Below, piece after piece: positions 34,544 to 42,322 of a stretch of 47,305 nt of DNA. The notes under the pieces were generated by a model. The model saw nothing but the letters and a program-made list of their open reading frames with translations, did no database searches and had not been told where the DNA came from. A program made the position numbers and the translations under genes. The DNA is from Curtobacterium luteum (GTDB lineage: Bacteria; Actinomycetota; Actinomycetes; Actinomycetales; Microbacteriaceae). Numbering within the stretch: the stretch's first letter is position 1; every line of letters starts with the position of its first letter. The stretch is from contig NZ_LDQC01000079.1 in assembly GCF_001475545.1 (NCBI RefSeq), forward strand, positions 1 through 47,305. Reading direction: 5' to 3'.

Positions 34544-36834
34544 CGAAGCAGCCCCCGACCGACGACGTGACCGACGCCGACCTCGAGGTCGGCGAACCGA
34601 AGGACTGGGCGGCGGGCGTCCCCGGCGTCCTGCACTCGATGGGTCCTGCGCTCGAACAGCTCGGTGCTGCCCGGACCGCGAAGCTCATGCTCGCCCTGAA
34701 CCAGAAGGGCGGCTTCGACTGCATGAGCTGCGCCTGGCCGGACCCGGACAAGCGCAAGACCGCGGAGTTCTGCGAGAACGGCGGCAAGGCCGTGGTGTGG
34801 GAGGCCACCCCGATCACCGTGCCGCGGACGTTCTGGACGGAGCACTCCGTCGACGACCTGGCGGACAAGACCGAGTACTGGCTCGGCATGCAGGGTCGAC
34901 TGACCGAGCCGGTGTGGAAGCCCGCCGGGAAGGACCACTACGAGCCCGTCAGCTGGGAACGCGCGTACGAGATCATCGCGGACAAGCTGAACGGCCTCGA
35001 CGGCCCGGACCAGGCGTCGTTCTACACCTCCGGCCGCACCTCGAACGAGGCGGCCTTCGTCTACCAGCTCTTCGTCCGGGCCTTCGGGACGAACAACCTG
35101 CCGGACTGCTCGAACATGTGCCACGAGTCGACGAGTCTCGCGATGGCCGAGGTCGTCGGCATCGGCAAGTCGACGATCGCGTACGACGACTTCGAGCAGA
35201 CCGAGCTCATCATCGTGATGGGGCAGAACCCGGGCACGAACCACCCCCGCATGCTCACCGCGCTCGAGGACGCGAAGCAGAACGGCGCGGAGATCGTCGC
35301 CGTGAACCCGCTGCCCGAAGCGGGCCTGCGGCGCTACAAGAACCCGCAGCGGCCGCGCGGGGTCGTCGGCCACGGCACGCAGATCGCCGACCAGTTCCTG
35401 CAGATCCGGCTCGGCGGCGACATGGCGCTGCTGCAGGCGGTCGCGAAGCGGGTCGTCCTCGCCGAGCAGGCCGCGCCCGGCACCGTCGTCGACCGCGCGT
35501 TCATCGACGAGCACACGAGCGGCTACGACGCCTTCGTCGAGCACATCCTGCAGGTCGACGACGACGAGGTGGTGCGCGCGACCGGTCTGACGCTGGCCGA
35601 GATCGACGAGCTCGCCGACCGCTACCTCCGCTCCGAACGCACCATCATCACGTGGGCGATGGGCATCACCCAGCACACGAAGGCCGTCGACACGATCAAG
35701 GAGATCATCAACCTCCTGCTGCTCCGCGGGAACATCGGCAAGCCCGGCGCGGGTGCCTCCCCGATCCGCGGGCACAGCAACGTGCAGGGCGACCGCACGA
35801 TGGGCATCTGGGAGCAGATGCCGGACTCGTTCCTCGATGCCCTGCAGGCCGAGTTCCACTTCGACCCGCCGCGGGAGCACGGCGTCGACGCACTCAAGGG
35901 CATCCAGGCCATGCAGCGCGGCGACGTGAAGTTCTGGATGGGCATGGGCGGCAACCTCGTCGCGGCGATCTCGGACTCGCAGCTCGCCGAGGCCGCGTTC
36001 CGCGGGACCGAGATGACCGTGCAGGTCTCGACGAAGCTGAACCGCTCCCACGCCGTCGTCGGGGACGAGGCCCTCATCCTGCCGACGATGGGACGCACCG
36101 AGGTCGACGTCCAGGCTTCGGGTCCGCAGTTCGTCTCGGTCGAGGACACGGTCTGCTCGGTGCACGGCAGCCACGGCCAGGTGCCACCGGTCGCACCGGG
36201 CCTCCGGTCCGAGGTCGCGATCGTCTGCGAGCTCGCCCGCGCCGTCCTCGGCGACCGCGTGCCGATCGCGTGGGAGGCCATGCGCGACGACTACGGCGTC
36301 ATCCGTGACCACATCAGCCACGTCGTGCCGGGCTTCGACGACTACTCCCGCCGAGCCGGGAGCAAGGAGGGATTCGTGCTGCCGAACGGCCCGCGCGACT
36401 CGCGGACCTTCGCCACGGAGACCGGCAAGGCGATGATCACCGTCAACGAGCTCGAGCACGTCGACCGGCCCGAGGGCACCCTGCTGCTGCAGACCCTGCG
36501 CAGCCACGACCAGTACAACACCACCATCTACAGCCTCAACGACCGGTACCGCGGCATCAAGAAGGGGCGGCACGTCGTGTTCGTGAACCCGGAGGACCTC
36601 ACCGAGCTCGGGCTGGAGGACGGGCAGCACGTCGACGTCTCCACCGTCTGGCACGACGACGTCGAACGCGTGCTCCGCGACCAGCGCATCGTCGCCTACC
36701 CCAGCGCGAAGGGGTGCGCGGCCGCGTACTTCCCGGAGGCGAACGTCCTCGTGCCGCTCGACAGTGCCGCGAAGGGCAGCAACACCCCGGTGTCGAAGGC
36801 CGTGCCGGTGAAGCTCACTCCGGTAGTCGGCTGA
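34540..36834 (+). CDS. FdhF/YdeP-family molybdopterin oxidoreductase
   Basis: 764 aa from the ATG in the ATGA overlap. N-terminal Cys61, Cys64 and Cys78 (CMSC...FC) could hold an iron-sulfur cluster. The Cys194-His195 pair (NMCHESTS) lies where formate dehydrogenase H has its selenocysteine-His pair. [12 protein letters not shown] and the late [16 protein letters not shown] belong to the molybdopterin-guanine-dinucleotide domains. The family covers YdeP and FdhF-like enzymes of mostly unknown substrate. FdhD upstream favours a formate-type reaction, but no electron-transfer subunit gene is adjacent. Confidence 0.9.
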   Translation: MTKQPPTDDVTDADLEVGEPKDWAAGVPGVLHSMGPALEQLGAARTAKLMLALNQKGGFDCMSCAWPDPDKRKTAEFCENGGKAVVWEATPITVPRTFWTEHSVDDLADKTEYWLGMQGRLTEPVWKPAGKDHYEPVSWERAYEIIADKLNGLDGPDQASFYTSGRTSNEAAFVYQLFVRAFGTNNLPDCSNMCHESTSLAMAEVVGIGKSTIAYDDFEQTELIIVMGQNPGTNHPRMLTALEDAKQNGAEIVAVNPLPEAGLRRYKNPQRPRGVVGHGTQIADQFLQIRLGGDMALLQAVAKRVVLAEQAAPGTVVDRAFIDEHTSGYDAFVEHILQVDDDEVVRATGLTLAEIDELADRYLRSERTIITWAMGITQHTKAVDTIKEIINLLLLRGNIGKPGAGASPIRGHSNVQGDRTMGIWEQMPDSFLDALQAEFHFDPPREHGVDALKGIQAMQRGDVKFWMGMGGNLVAAISDSQLAEAAFRGTEMTVQVSTKLNRSHAVVGDEALILPTMGRTEVDVQASGPQFVSVEDTVCSVHGSHGQVPPVAPGLRSEVAIVCELARAVLGDRVPIAWEAMRDDYGVIRDHISHVVPGFDDYSRRAGSKEGFVLPNGPRDSRTFATETGKAMITVNELEHVDRPEGTLLLQTLRSHDQYNTTIYSLNDRYRGIKKGRHVVFVNPEDLTELGLEDGQHVDVSTVWHDDVERVLRDQRIVAYPSAKGCAAAYFPEANVLVPLDSAAKGSNTPVSKAVPVKLTPVVG

Positions 36835-36842
36835 TCCCCGGC

Positions 36843-37727
36843 GTGTGGCCGACGGAGGACGACTGGCGTCGGACGGTGCCGGAACGGCTCGCCGCCGCCG
36901 TCGAGCGGTGGGGTCTCCGCGTCGGCCCCGAGGTCAGCGGCGGCAGCGTCTCGCACGTCCGCAGCGTGACCACCGCCGACGGCGAGCCGGCGGTGCTCAA
37001 GCTGTCGTTCCCGCACCGCGAGGCCCGCGACGAATCCGCAGCGCTCACGTGGTGGGACGGCCGGGGTGCGGTCCGTCTGCTCGGGTCCGACCCCGAGGAC
37101 CCGTACGTGCTGCTCCTCGAGCGCTGCGAACCGGGCACCCGGCTCGGCGATCGGGACGACCTCGGCGCGACGGAGCGGCTGACGATCGGAGCGGACGCCG
37201 TCGCCCGGCTCTGGGCAGCGGGAGTGCCCGCGGAGAGCCCGTTCGAACGGCTCGTCGACGTCTGCGACGAGTGGGCGGACCTCGCCGAGCACCGCATGGA
37301 GACCCTCGCGCCGCCGCTCGACCCCGGCATCGTCCGGCACGGCGTCGCACTGCTCCGGGAGCTCCCCCGGACCGCCCCGCAGGAGGTCGTCGTGCACGGC
37401 GACCACAACCCGGGGAACGTCCTCGCGGCAGAACGTGCACCGTGGCTCGTGATCGACCCGAAGCCCATGACGGGCGACCCCGCCTACGACCTCTGCCCGC
37501 TGCTCATGCAGGTCGACGACCCGTTCGCGCTGCCCGACCCGGTCTCCGAGGTCGTCGAGCGGACGGCGCTGGTCGCCGACCGGACGGGGCTGGACCCGGA
37601 ACGGATCCACGCCTGGTCGGTCGCCCGGCTCGTCGAGTCGGCGCTCTGGTACGTCAGCCGAGGCGAGCTGCCGGAGGCGCAGGACGACGCGGCGCGCGCC
37701 GCGCGCATCGCCGCGCTGCTGGGGTGA
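36843..37727 (+). CDS. APH(6)/hydroxyurea-type antibiotic kinase family protein
   Basis: 294 aa from GTG 36843, nine bases after the previous stop. The phosphotransferase loop VVHGDHNPGNVL and the WLVIDPKPMTGDPAYDL metal-binding segment are the form seen in streptomycin 6-kinase and hydroxyurea kinase relatives. SGGSVSHV is the glycine-rich ATP loop. It may phosphorylate an aminoglycoside or an unrelated hydroxyl compound. Short spacing suggests co-transcription with the oxidoreductase by chance or convenience. Confidence 0.82.
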   Translation: MWPTEDDWRRTVPERLAAAVERWGLRVGPEVSGGSVSHVRSVTTADGEPAVLKLSFPHREARDESAALTWWDGRGAVRLLGSDPEDPYVLLLERCEPGTRLGDRDDLGATERLTIGADAVARLWAAGVPAESPFERLVDVCDEWADLAEHRMETLAPPLDPGIVRHGVALLRELPRTAPQEVVVHGDHNPGNVLAAERAPWLVIDPKPMTGDPAYDLCPLLMQVDDPFALPDPVSEVVERTALVADRTGLDPERIHAWSVARLVESALWYVSRGELPEAQDDAARAARIAALLG

Positions 37728-37761
37728 CGTGCGGGTCGCCCCCGGCGCACGGCAGGGTCGC

Positions 37762-37809
37762 ACCGGACGGGAGGCACGGTACGGGTCCGCCCCGTGCCTC
37801 CTGTCCGGT
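37762..37809 (+). terminator. Hairpin terminator, GGAGGC-core family
   Basis: 18-bp arms with one mismatched pair (37762-37779, 37792-37809), 34 bases after the kinase stop. No T run. Confidence 0.72.
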
Positions 37810-37896
37810 CCCCCCAGCGGATGACGACAGCGTGGCCGGCCGGCCGTAGTGTCGTCCGGGCGCACCGGGCCGCCGGTGCCGGAAGGAGAAGACCGC

Positions 37897-38124
37897 GTGT
37901 TCGTCGGACTGACCGGGTTCCACGTCCTCGTCCTGCTGCTGTTGCTCGCGCTCGACGTGGTCGCGCTCGTGCAGGTGTGGCGCGACCGTCGTCGGAGTGA
38001 CGTCGTGAAGATCGTCTGGACGATCGTCATCCTGTTCGTGCCCGTGGTCGGAGTGCTCGGCTGGGCGGTCAACTGGCTGCTCGGCAAGGCGGCTGACCGG
38101 CTGAACCGCAACTCGTCGGCCTGA
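37897..38124 (+). CDS. Small membrane protein with PLD-nuclease N-terminal-like domain
   Basis: 75 aa from GTG 37897 with ribosome site GGAAGGAGAAG. Two helices enclose a basic loop (WRDRRRSDVVKIVW), the pattern of the PLDc_N family. Function is unknown. A TAGTGT at about 37848 could be its -10. Confidence 0.78.
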   Translation: MFVGLTGFHVLVLLLLLALDVVALVQVWRDRRRSDVVKIVWTIVILFVPVVGVLGWAVNWLLGKAADRLNRNSSA

Positions 38125-38130
38125 CGCGGG

Positions 38131-38817
38131 TCAGCCCGCGTCGAGCGCCGTCTCGACCACCGTCGCCAGGTCCGGCGCTCCGGGCTCGGCTCGGTCGACC
38201 AGCACGGCGTGCATGGCGGCTCGCCGGGCACCCTGGACGTCCTTCTCGGGGTCGTCCCCGACGAAGACGCACGCCTGCGGATCGACCCGGAGCCGTTCTG
38301 CGAGGATCGTGAAGGCGCGTGGATCGGGCTTCTGCACGCCGATCCGCTCCGAGATGCACACGGCGTCGAACGCCGCGTCGAGGCCGGTCCAGGCGAGCTT
38401 CTCGAGCTGCTGCGCCTCGGAGCCGTTCGTGAGGAGACCGATCCGGTACCCGCGCTCCCGAAGTGTCCGGAGCAGCGGCACGACGTCCGGGAAGACCCGC
38501 CAGGCGTCCCGGTAGGCGGCGAGGTAGTCGTCGAAGAGATCGTCGAGCCCCGCGTCGTCGGCCGGCAGCGTGACGCCGAGGGGCGGGAGGACGATGCGGA
38601 GCCGTTCCCGCCGTTGCTCGGGGAAGCTGATCGCGCCGGACCGCCACCGTTCGTACTGCTCGTCCTCGGCTCGGGTCCACGCCGCGAGCACCGCCTCGTC
38701 GACGTCGACGCCCAGGTCGCCGAGGAACCGTCGGACGCCGGCGCGGGCCGCTCCTCGGTGGTCGAACAGCGTGTCGTCGAGGTCGAAGCAGGCCGCGCGG
38801 GTCGCGCGCACCGTCAT
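38131..38817 (-). CDS. HAD-family hydrolase
   Basis: 228 aa from ATG 38817. Motif I DLDDT (nucleophile Asp12, Asp14), motif II LLTNGS, motif III lysine in GVQKPDPRAF, and motif IV FVGDDPEKDVQGARRAAM are all present. The C1 cap lies between motifs I and II, as in YjjG/phosphoglycolate-phosphatase-like enzymes. Probably a small phosphomonoesterase. Its ATG overlaps the stop of the DUF389 gene (ATGA). Confidence 0.9.
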   Translation of the reverse strand: MTVRATRAACFDLDDTLFDHRGAARAGVRRFLGDLGVDVDEAVLAAWTRAEDEQYERWRSGAISFPEQRRERLRIVLPPLGVTLPADDAGLDDLFDDYLAAYRDAWRVFPDVVPLLRTLRERGYRIGLLTNGSEAQQLEKLAWTGLDAAFDAVCISERIGVQKPDPRAFTILAERLRVDPQACVFVGDDPEKDVQGARRAAMHAVLVDRAEPGAPDLATVVETALDAG

Positions 38818-39764
38818 CTCCGGGCTGCCCGACGCTCCTGCAGCCGCCGACCGACCCACCGGCCGAAGAGCAGCTGGACCGCGAGCGTCACCGTGCCCGC
38901 GAGCAGCAGCCCTGCGAGGTTGACGAGGAGTTGCACGACCGCGCCGGATGCTTCGTCCCAGGCGCCGACCGCCAGTGTGAGTCCGACGGTCCCGACCGCG
39001 GGGACGGTCGTGATCGAGATGAACACCCCGACGAGCGCGGACGGCTTCGCCGAGGTGATGGAGAGCACCCCCGCGATGCCGGCGAGCGCCGCGATGACGA
39101 AGGACCACCCGTCCGGCGCGACGATGAACTCGGTCTGCTGCCCGGTCGTCGCCTGCTCGTACGTGATCAGGCCCGCCCCGTACAGGGCTGCCCAGAGGCC
39201 CCACGACACGAGCGCGGAGCCGGCGAACCCGGCGAGGAGCGTCGCCAGCGCGGCACCCGCGATGCCGAAGCGCCGACGGACCACGGCGTAGCAGGTCGCG
39301 GCGATCGGGGCGAACTCCGGCCCGACCACCATCGCGCCGATGATGAGGACCGGCTGGTCGAGCAGCCGACCGATCCCGGCGATGAGCGTCGCCAGGAGCA
39401 GGAAGGTGAAGAACGACACGGAGGGGCGCGCGTCCTCCCGGGAACTGTCGGCGAGCTGCGCCCAGAGCACTCCGTCGGCAGGGTGTCCCGGTGCTGCTCG
39501 CTCGGCGGCGTCCGCAGCGTCCGACACGACCGTCACCGGGTCGTAGACGGCGATGGTGCCCTGCTCCGGAACGCCGGCGTGCCGGAGCATCCGCATGACG
39601 TTGTTCGCGTTCTCGCGGGCCATGTCGAAGAGGAGCACGTCGCCGTGCCCGTCGAGGCAGGCGGCGCGCAGGACCGTGACGTCCGAGACGGTCGGGTCCG
39701 TCGACAACCGCGCGCGGAGCTCCTCCGCGAGCGGGGCGGGAGCGGAGACGCGGACCGAGAGCAT
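38814..39764 (-). CDS. DUF389 family membrane protein
   Basis: 316 aa. An N-terminal soluble part of about 120 residues is followed by six or more helices, with ILIGAMVVGPEFAPIAA as the family signature. Function is unknown. Co-transcribed with the HAD gene. CACACT lies six bases upstream of the ATG as a -10-like element at 39771-39776. Confidence 0.88.
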   Translation of the reverse strand: MLSVRVSAPAPLAEELRARLSTDPTVSDVTVLRAACLDGHGDVLLFDMARENANNVMRMLRHAGVPEQGTIAVYDPVTVVSDAADAAERAAPGHPADGVLWAQLADSSREDARPSVSFFTFLLLATLIAGIGRLLDQPVLIIGAMVVGPEFAPIAATCYAVVRRRFGIAGAALATLLAGFAGSALVSWGLWAALYGAGLITYEQATTGQQTEFIVAPDGWSFVIAALAGIAGVLSITSAKPSALVGVFISITTVPAVGTVGLTLAVGAWDEASGAVVQLLVNLAGLLLAGTVTLAVQLLFGRWVGRRLQERRAARR

Positions 39765-39810
39765 GTCGCCAGTGTGGCGGAGAACGAACGGGGCGGTTCG
39801 GCCGGCGGGA

Positions 39811-40416
39811 TCAGCGCTCCGTGACGGCTCGCGCGCGGAGGTCCGACGCGAGCATCATGTCGGTCGCCGCGTCGATGAGCCCGTCGGCGTGCGTCCGTTC
39901 GAGCCGGCGCGACGCGACGAGCGCGGCGATGCCCTGCATGGTGGCGGCGAACAGCATCCCGAACGTGGTCCGCGCGTCCTCGTCGCCGCCGTCTCCCGGC
40001 CGCGGGCCCATCGCGCCGTCGAGCACCGCGAACAGGGTCGCCGCGGACTCCGCCGTGGGTCCGCCACCGCCGCTTTCCTTCGCCTGGAACATGAGCTCCA
40101 TCAGCGCGGCCTCGTCGATCGCGAAGTCGACGTACGCGCGCGCCACTGCTCGGAACCGGCCGTCGAGGTCGTCGCCGGAACGGGCGAGGGCTCGTCGCAC
40201 CGCTGCCGTCAGTCGCTCGAAGCCGGTCACGGCGAGGGCGTCGAGCAGCGCCTGTCGGTCGACGAAGTGGCTGCGGGGTGCGCCGTGGCTCACTCCTGCG
40301 CGTCGAGCGAGGTCGCGGAGGGACAGCCCGTCGACACCGGATCCCCGGAGCACGGTGACGGCCTCGTCGAGCAGCACCGCTCGCAGGTTGCCGTGGTGGA
40401 AGGGCCGCTCGCTCAC
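39811..40416 (-). CDS. TetR-family regulator (WHG C-terminal type)
   Basis: 201 aa from GTG 40416; an ATG three codons earlier hits a stop at once. The N-terminal HHGNLRAVLLDEA and LARRAGVSHGAPRSHFVDRQALLDAL are typical of the TetR-WHG subfamily. It is divergent from an NAD(P)H-binding protein gene with tandem operators between them, so it probably represses both. Confidence 0.88.
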   Translation of the reverse strand: MSERPFHHGNLRAVLLDEAVTVLRGSGVDGLSLRDLARRAGVSHGAPRSHFVDRQALLDALAVTGFERLTAAVRRALARSGDDLDGRFRAVARAYVDFAIDEAALMELMFQAKESGGGGPTAESAATLFAVLDGAMGPRPGDGGDEDARTTFGMLFAATMQGIAALVASRRLERTHADGLIDAATDMMLASDLRARAVTER

Positions 40417-40422
40417 GTGTTC

Positions 40423-40428
40423 ATCCTA
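40423..40428 (-). promoter_or_regulatory. -10 hexamer TAGGAT of the TetR gene (leaderless)
   Basis: Minus strand, exactly six bases before GTG 40416. Confidence 0.55.
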
Positions 40429-40437
40429 ATCCCGATC

Positions 40438-40472
40438 TAGGCGTTGCCTATTTTCTAGTCAGTGCCTAGATT
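40438..40472. promoter_or_regulatory. Tandem TetR operators overlapping the -10 of the SDR-like gene
   Basis: TAGGCGTTGCCTA (40438-40450) is a 13-bp dyad with 5-bp arms. TAGTCAGTGCCTA (40456-40468) repeats it 18 bases further with changes. The second overlaps TAGATT (40467-40472), a -10 hexamer six bases before ATG 40479. Binding would block RNA polymerase directly. Confidence 0.65.
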
Positions 40473-40478
40473 GACGAC

Positions 40479-41123
40479 ATGCGCATCCTCGTGTTCGGTG
40501 CCACCGGTCAGACCGGTCAGCACTTCGTCCGCCTCGCCCTCGCCGCGGGGCACACCGTCCGGGCCGTCGCCCGCACACCCTCGAAGCTCGCGACCACCCA
40601 CGACCAGCTCGATGTCGTGCGGGGCTCCGTCACGGAGCCACTCGACCTCGACGCCCTGCTCGACGGCGTGGACGCCGTGGTGGCGATGCTCGGGGACCGG
40701 GCGACGCAGGCGACCCGGATGATCAACGACGAGTTCGTCCGTGCGCTCGTGCCGGCGATGCGTCGGCAGGGCGTACGTCGGTTCCTCTACCAGGCGGGCG
40801 GTCTCAGTGCGAAGCCCGGCAAGCGCCTGCCGCTCGTGCTCCAGATCGTCCGTCGCACCATCGCGAAGAGCTACGACGGACAACACCGCGACAACGAGGC
40901 CGTCATGCGGTACCTCGACAGCGAGGCCCGTGACCTGCAGTGGGTCGTGCACCGCGCGGGCATCGGGTCGGACGGACCGTCGAAGGGGCAGTTGCGGCGG
41001 TCGTCGTGGTGGATCAGCATCGGGACGTTCGTCGACTGCGCCGAGTACTCGCTCCGGTTGCTCGTCGACGACGATGCGGTGCACACGTGCGACGGCAGCG
41101 CGTACGTCCGCGGACGGCGGTGA
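40479..41123 (+). CDS. NAD(P)H-binding atypical SDR protein
   Basis: 214 aa. The N-terminal GATGQTG motif begins a Rossmann fold of the NAD(P)-binding NmrA/YhfK-like type. The body contains RFLYQAGGLS and the conserved Asn-Glu region (DNEAVMRYL). Catalytic Tyr-Lys of classical SDRs is absent. It may be an oxidoreductase or redox sensor, induced through the divergent TetR. Confidence 0.87.
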   Translation: MRILVFGATGQTGQHFVRLALAAGHTVRAVARTPSKLATTHDQLDVVRGSVTEPLDLDALLDGVDAVVAMLGDRATQATRMINDEFVRALVPAMRRQGVRRFLYQAGGLSAKPGKRLPLVLQIVRRTIAKSYDGQHRDNEAVMRYLDSEARDLQWVVHRAGIGSDGPSKGQLRRSSWWISIGTFVDCAEYSLRLLVDDDAVHTCDGSAYVRGRR

Positions 41124-41252
41124 CCGTTCAGCCGACGCCCGAACGGCCCGGTGCGAGGCAGGACGGGCACGCTCGAGGTGCGAGGATCGCCGAGTGACCA
41201 CGACGTTCTCCGTCAACTGCTCGCCAGCCGTCCGCGGGACAGGAGTGTGACC

Positions 41253-42119
41253 GTGTCGCGCGACCCGGTGAACCTCCGAGAGGTCGATCTGGCACCCGTG
41301 GCCACCGCCCTCGAGGCCACCTGGCCCGCTCTTCGGTGGCGCGATCGGCGTTTCGTGCACGGCGCCTTCCACGGCGTGGTCCTGCTCGAGGACGTCGCGG
41401 TGCGGGTGGCCTTCGGCACCGGCCACCGGCACCGCACGACCGTTGAAGCCGAGAACTCGCGGCGCTTCCAGGACCTCCCGCACGGGCTGGCGGTCCCCAC
41501 CCCCGTCCTCGAGCCCGCTTCGACGCGGGACTGGACGGCTGCGGTGTACACACGGGTCGACGGCGCCGCGCTCACGGCATCGACCTGGGCGGAGGCGCGA
41601 CGGGTCTACCTGCCCGTGCTCGAGCGGTTGCGGAGTCTGCCGACGCACCTGCCGGGAGCGAAGGCACTGCGGCCGGTCCGTGACTGGTGCGGTGGGGATG
41701 CATGGCCGGCCATCGTCGACGAGACGACCGAGGCGTTGCCGACCTCGGCTCTGCGCGATCTGGCACGAGGGGTGGTGGCGGAGCTCCTCCACGCAGAGGC
41801 GGACGCGGTTCCCGCGGTCGTCCACGGCGACCTCAGCCCGTTCAACGTCCTCGTCGCGACGGACTCGGTCGGACTGATCGACGTCGACCACGCGTCCGTC
41901 GCTGACCCCGCGATCGACCTGTCCTGGCTCGTCCGGAGCTTCCCGGCCGACGAGTTGCGACGAGACCTGCGTCCTGACGAGCTCGCCAGAGCGAGGTTGC
42001 ACCGCACCGCGGGGCCACTCCAGCTCGCGGCCGCCGCGCACCGCAACGGGGACAGCGCCTTGCTGCACCACGCACTCCGCACCTTCGCGTCACGAGCTGT
42101 GGCGGCCGCACGCGCGTGA
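41253..42119 (+). CDS. APH-fold phosphotransferase family protein
   Basis: 288 aa from GTG 41253, chosen because AGGAG (41241-41245) sits seven bases upstream. In-frame GTGs at 41151, 41178 and 41247 would add up to 34 residues. The catalytic loop VVHGDLSPFNVL and metal-binding IDVDHASVADPAIDLSW are intact. Substrate unknown: aminoglycoside, macrolide or a metabolite. An 18-codon frame ends two bases before this start. Confidence 0.8.
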   Translation: MSRDPVNLREVDLAPVATALEATWPALRWRDRRFVHGAFHGVVLLEDVAVRVAFGTGHRHRTTVEAENSRRFQDLPHGLAVPTPVLEPASTRDWTAAVYTRVDGAALTASTWAEARRVYLPVLERLRSLPTHLPGAKALRPVRDWCGGDAWPAIVDETTEALPTSALRDLARGVVAELLHAEADAVPAVVHGDLSPFNVLVATDSVGLIDVDHASVADPAIDLSWLVRSFPADELRRDLRPDELARARLHRTAGPLQLAAAAHRNGDSALLHHALRTFASRAVAAARA

Positions 42120-42248
42120 CGCCGAGGGACCGGGGGGTGCGCTCGCGACGCAGTCGGCTCCTCCTGCAGCAGCGCCCGGTGCGAGCCGGCCGTCGACCGG
42201 CACCGGCCGGCTGACCGAGTGGTCGTGTCCGCGGACGGACGGGCTGAC

Positions 42249-42290
42249 GGACCGGAGGCGCGGGGCGGACCCGACCCGCGCCTCCGGTCC
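42249..42290. terminator. Bidirectional hairpin terminator, GGAGGC-core family
   Basis: Perfect 16-bp arms (42249-42264, 42275-42290) between convergent genes. No T run. Confidence 0.75.
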
Positions 42291-42322
42291 GCGTCGGTGT
42301 GCGCAGCCGCGGGTCGGCGGCG

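Noticed and set aside
34462-36654. Minus-strand open frame of 730 codons
   Set aside because: Antisense to the clear FdhF/YdeP gene, with low-complexity composition and no motifs.
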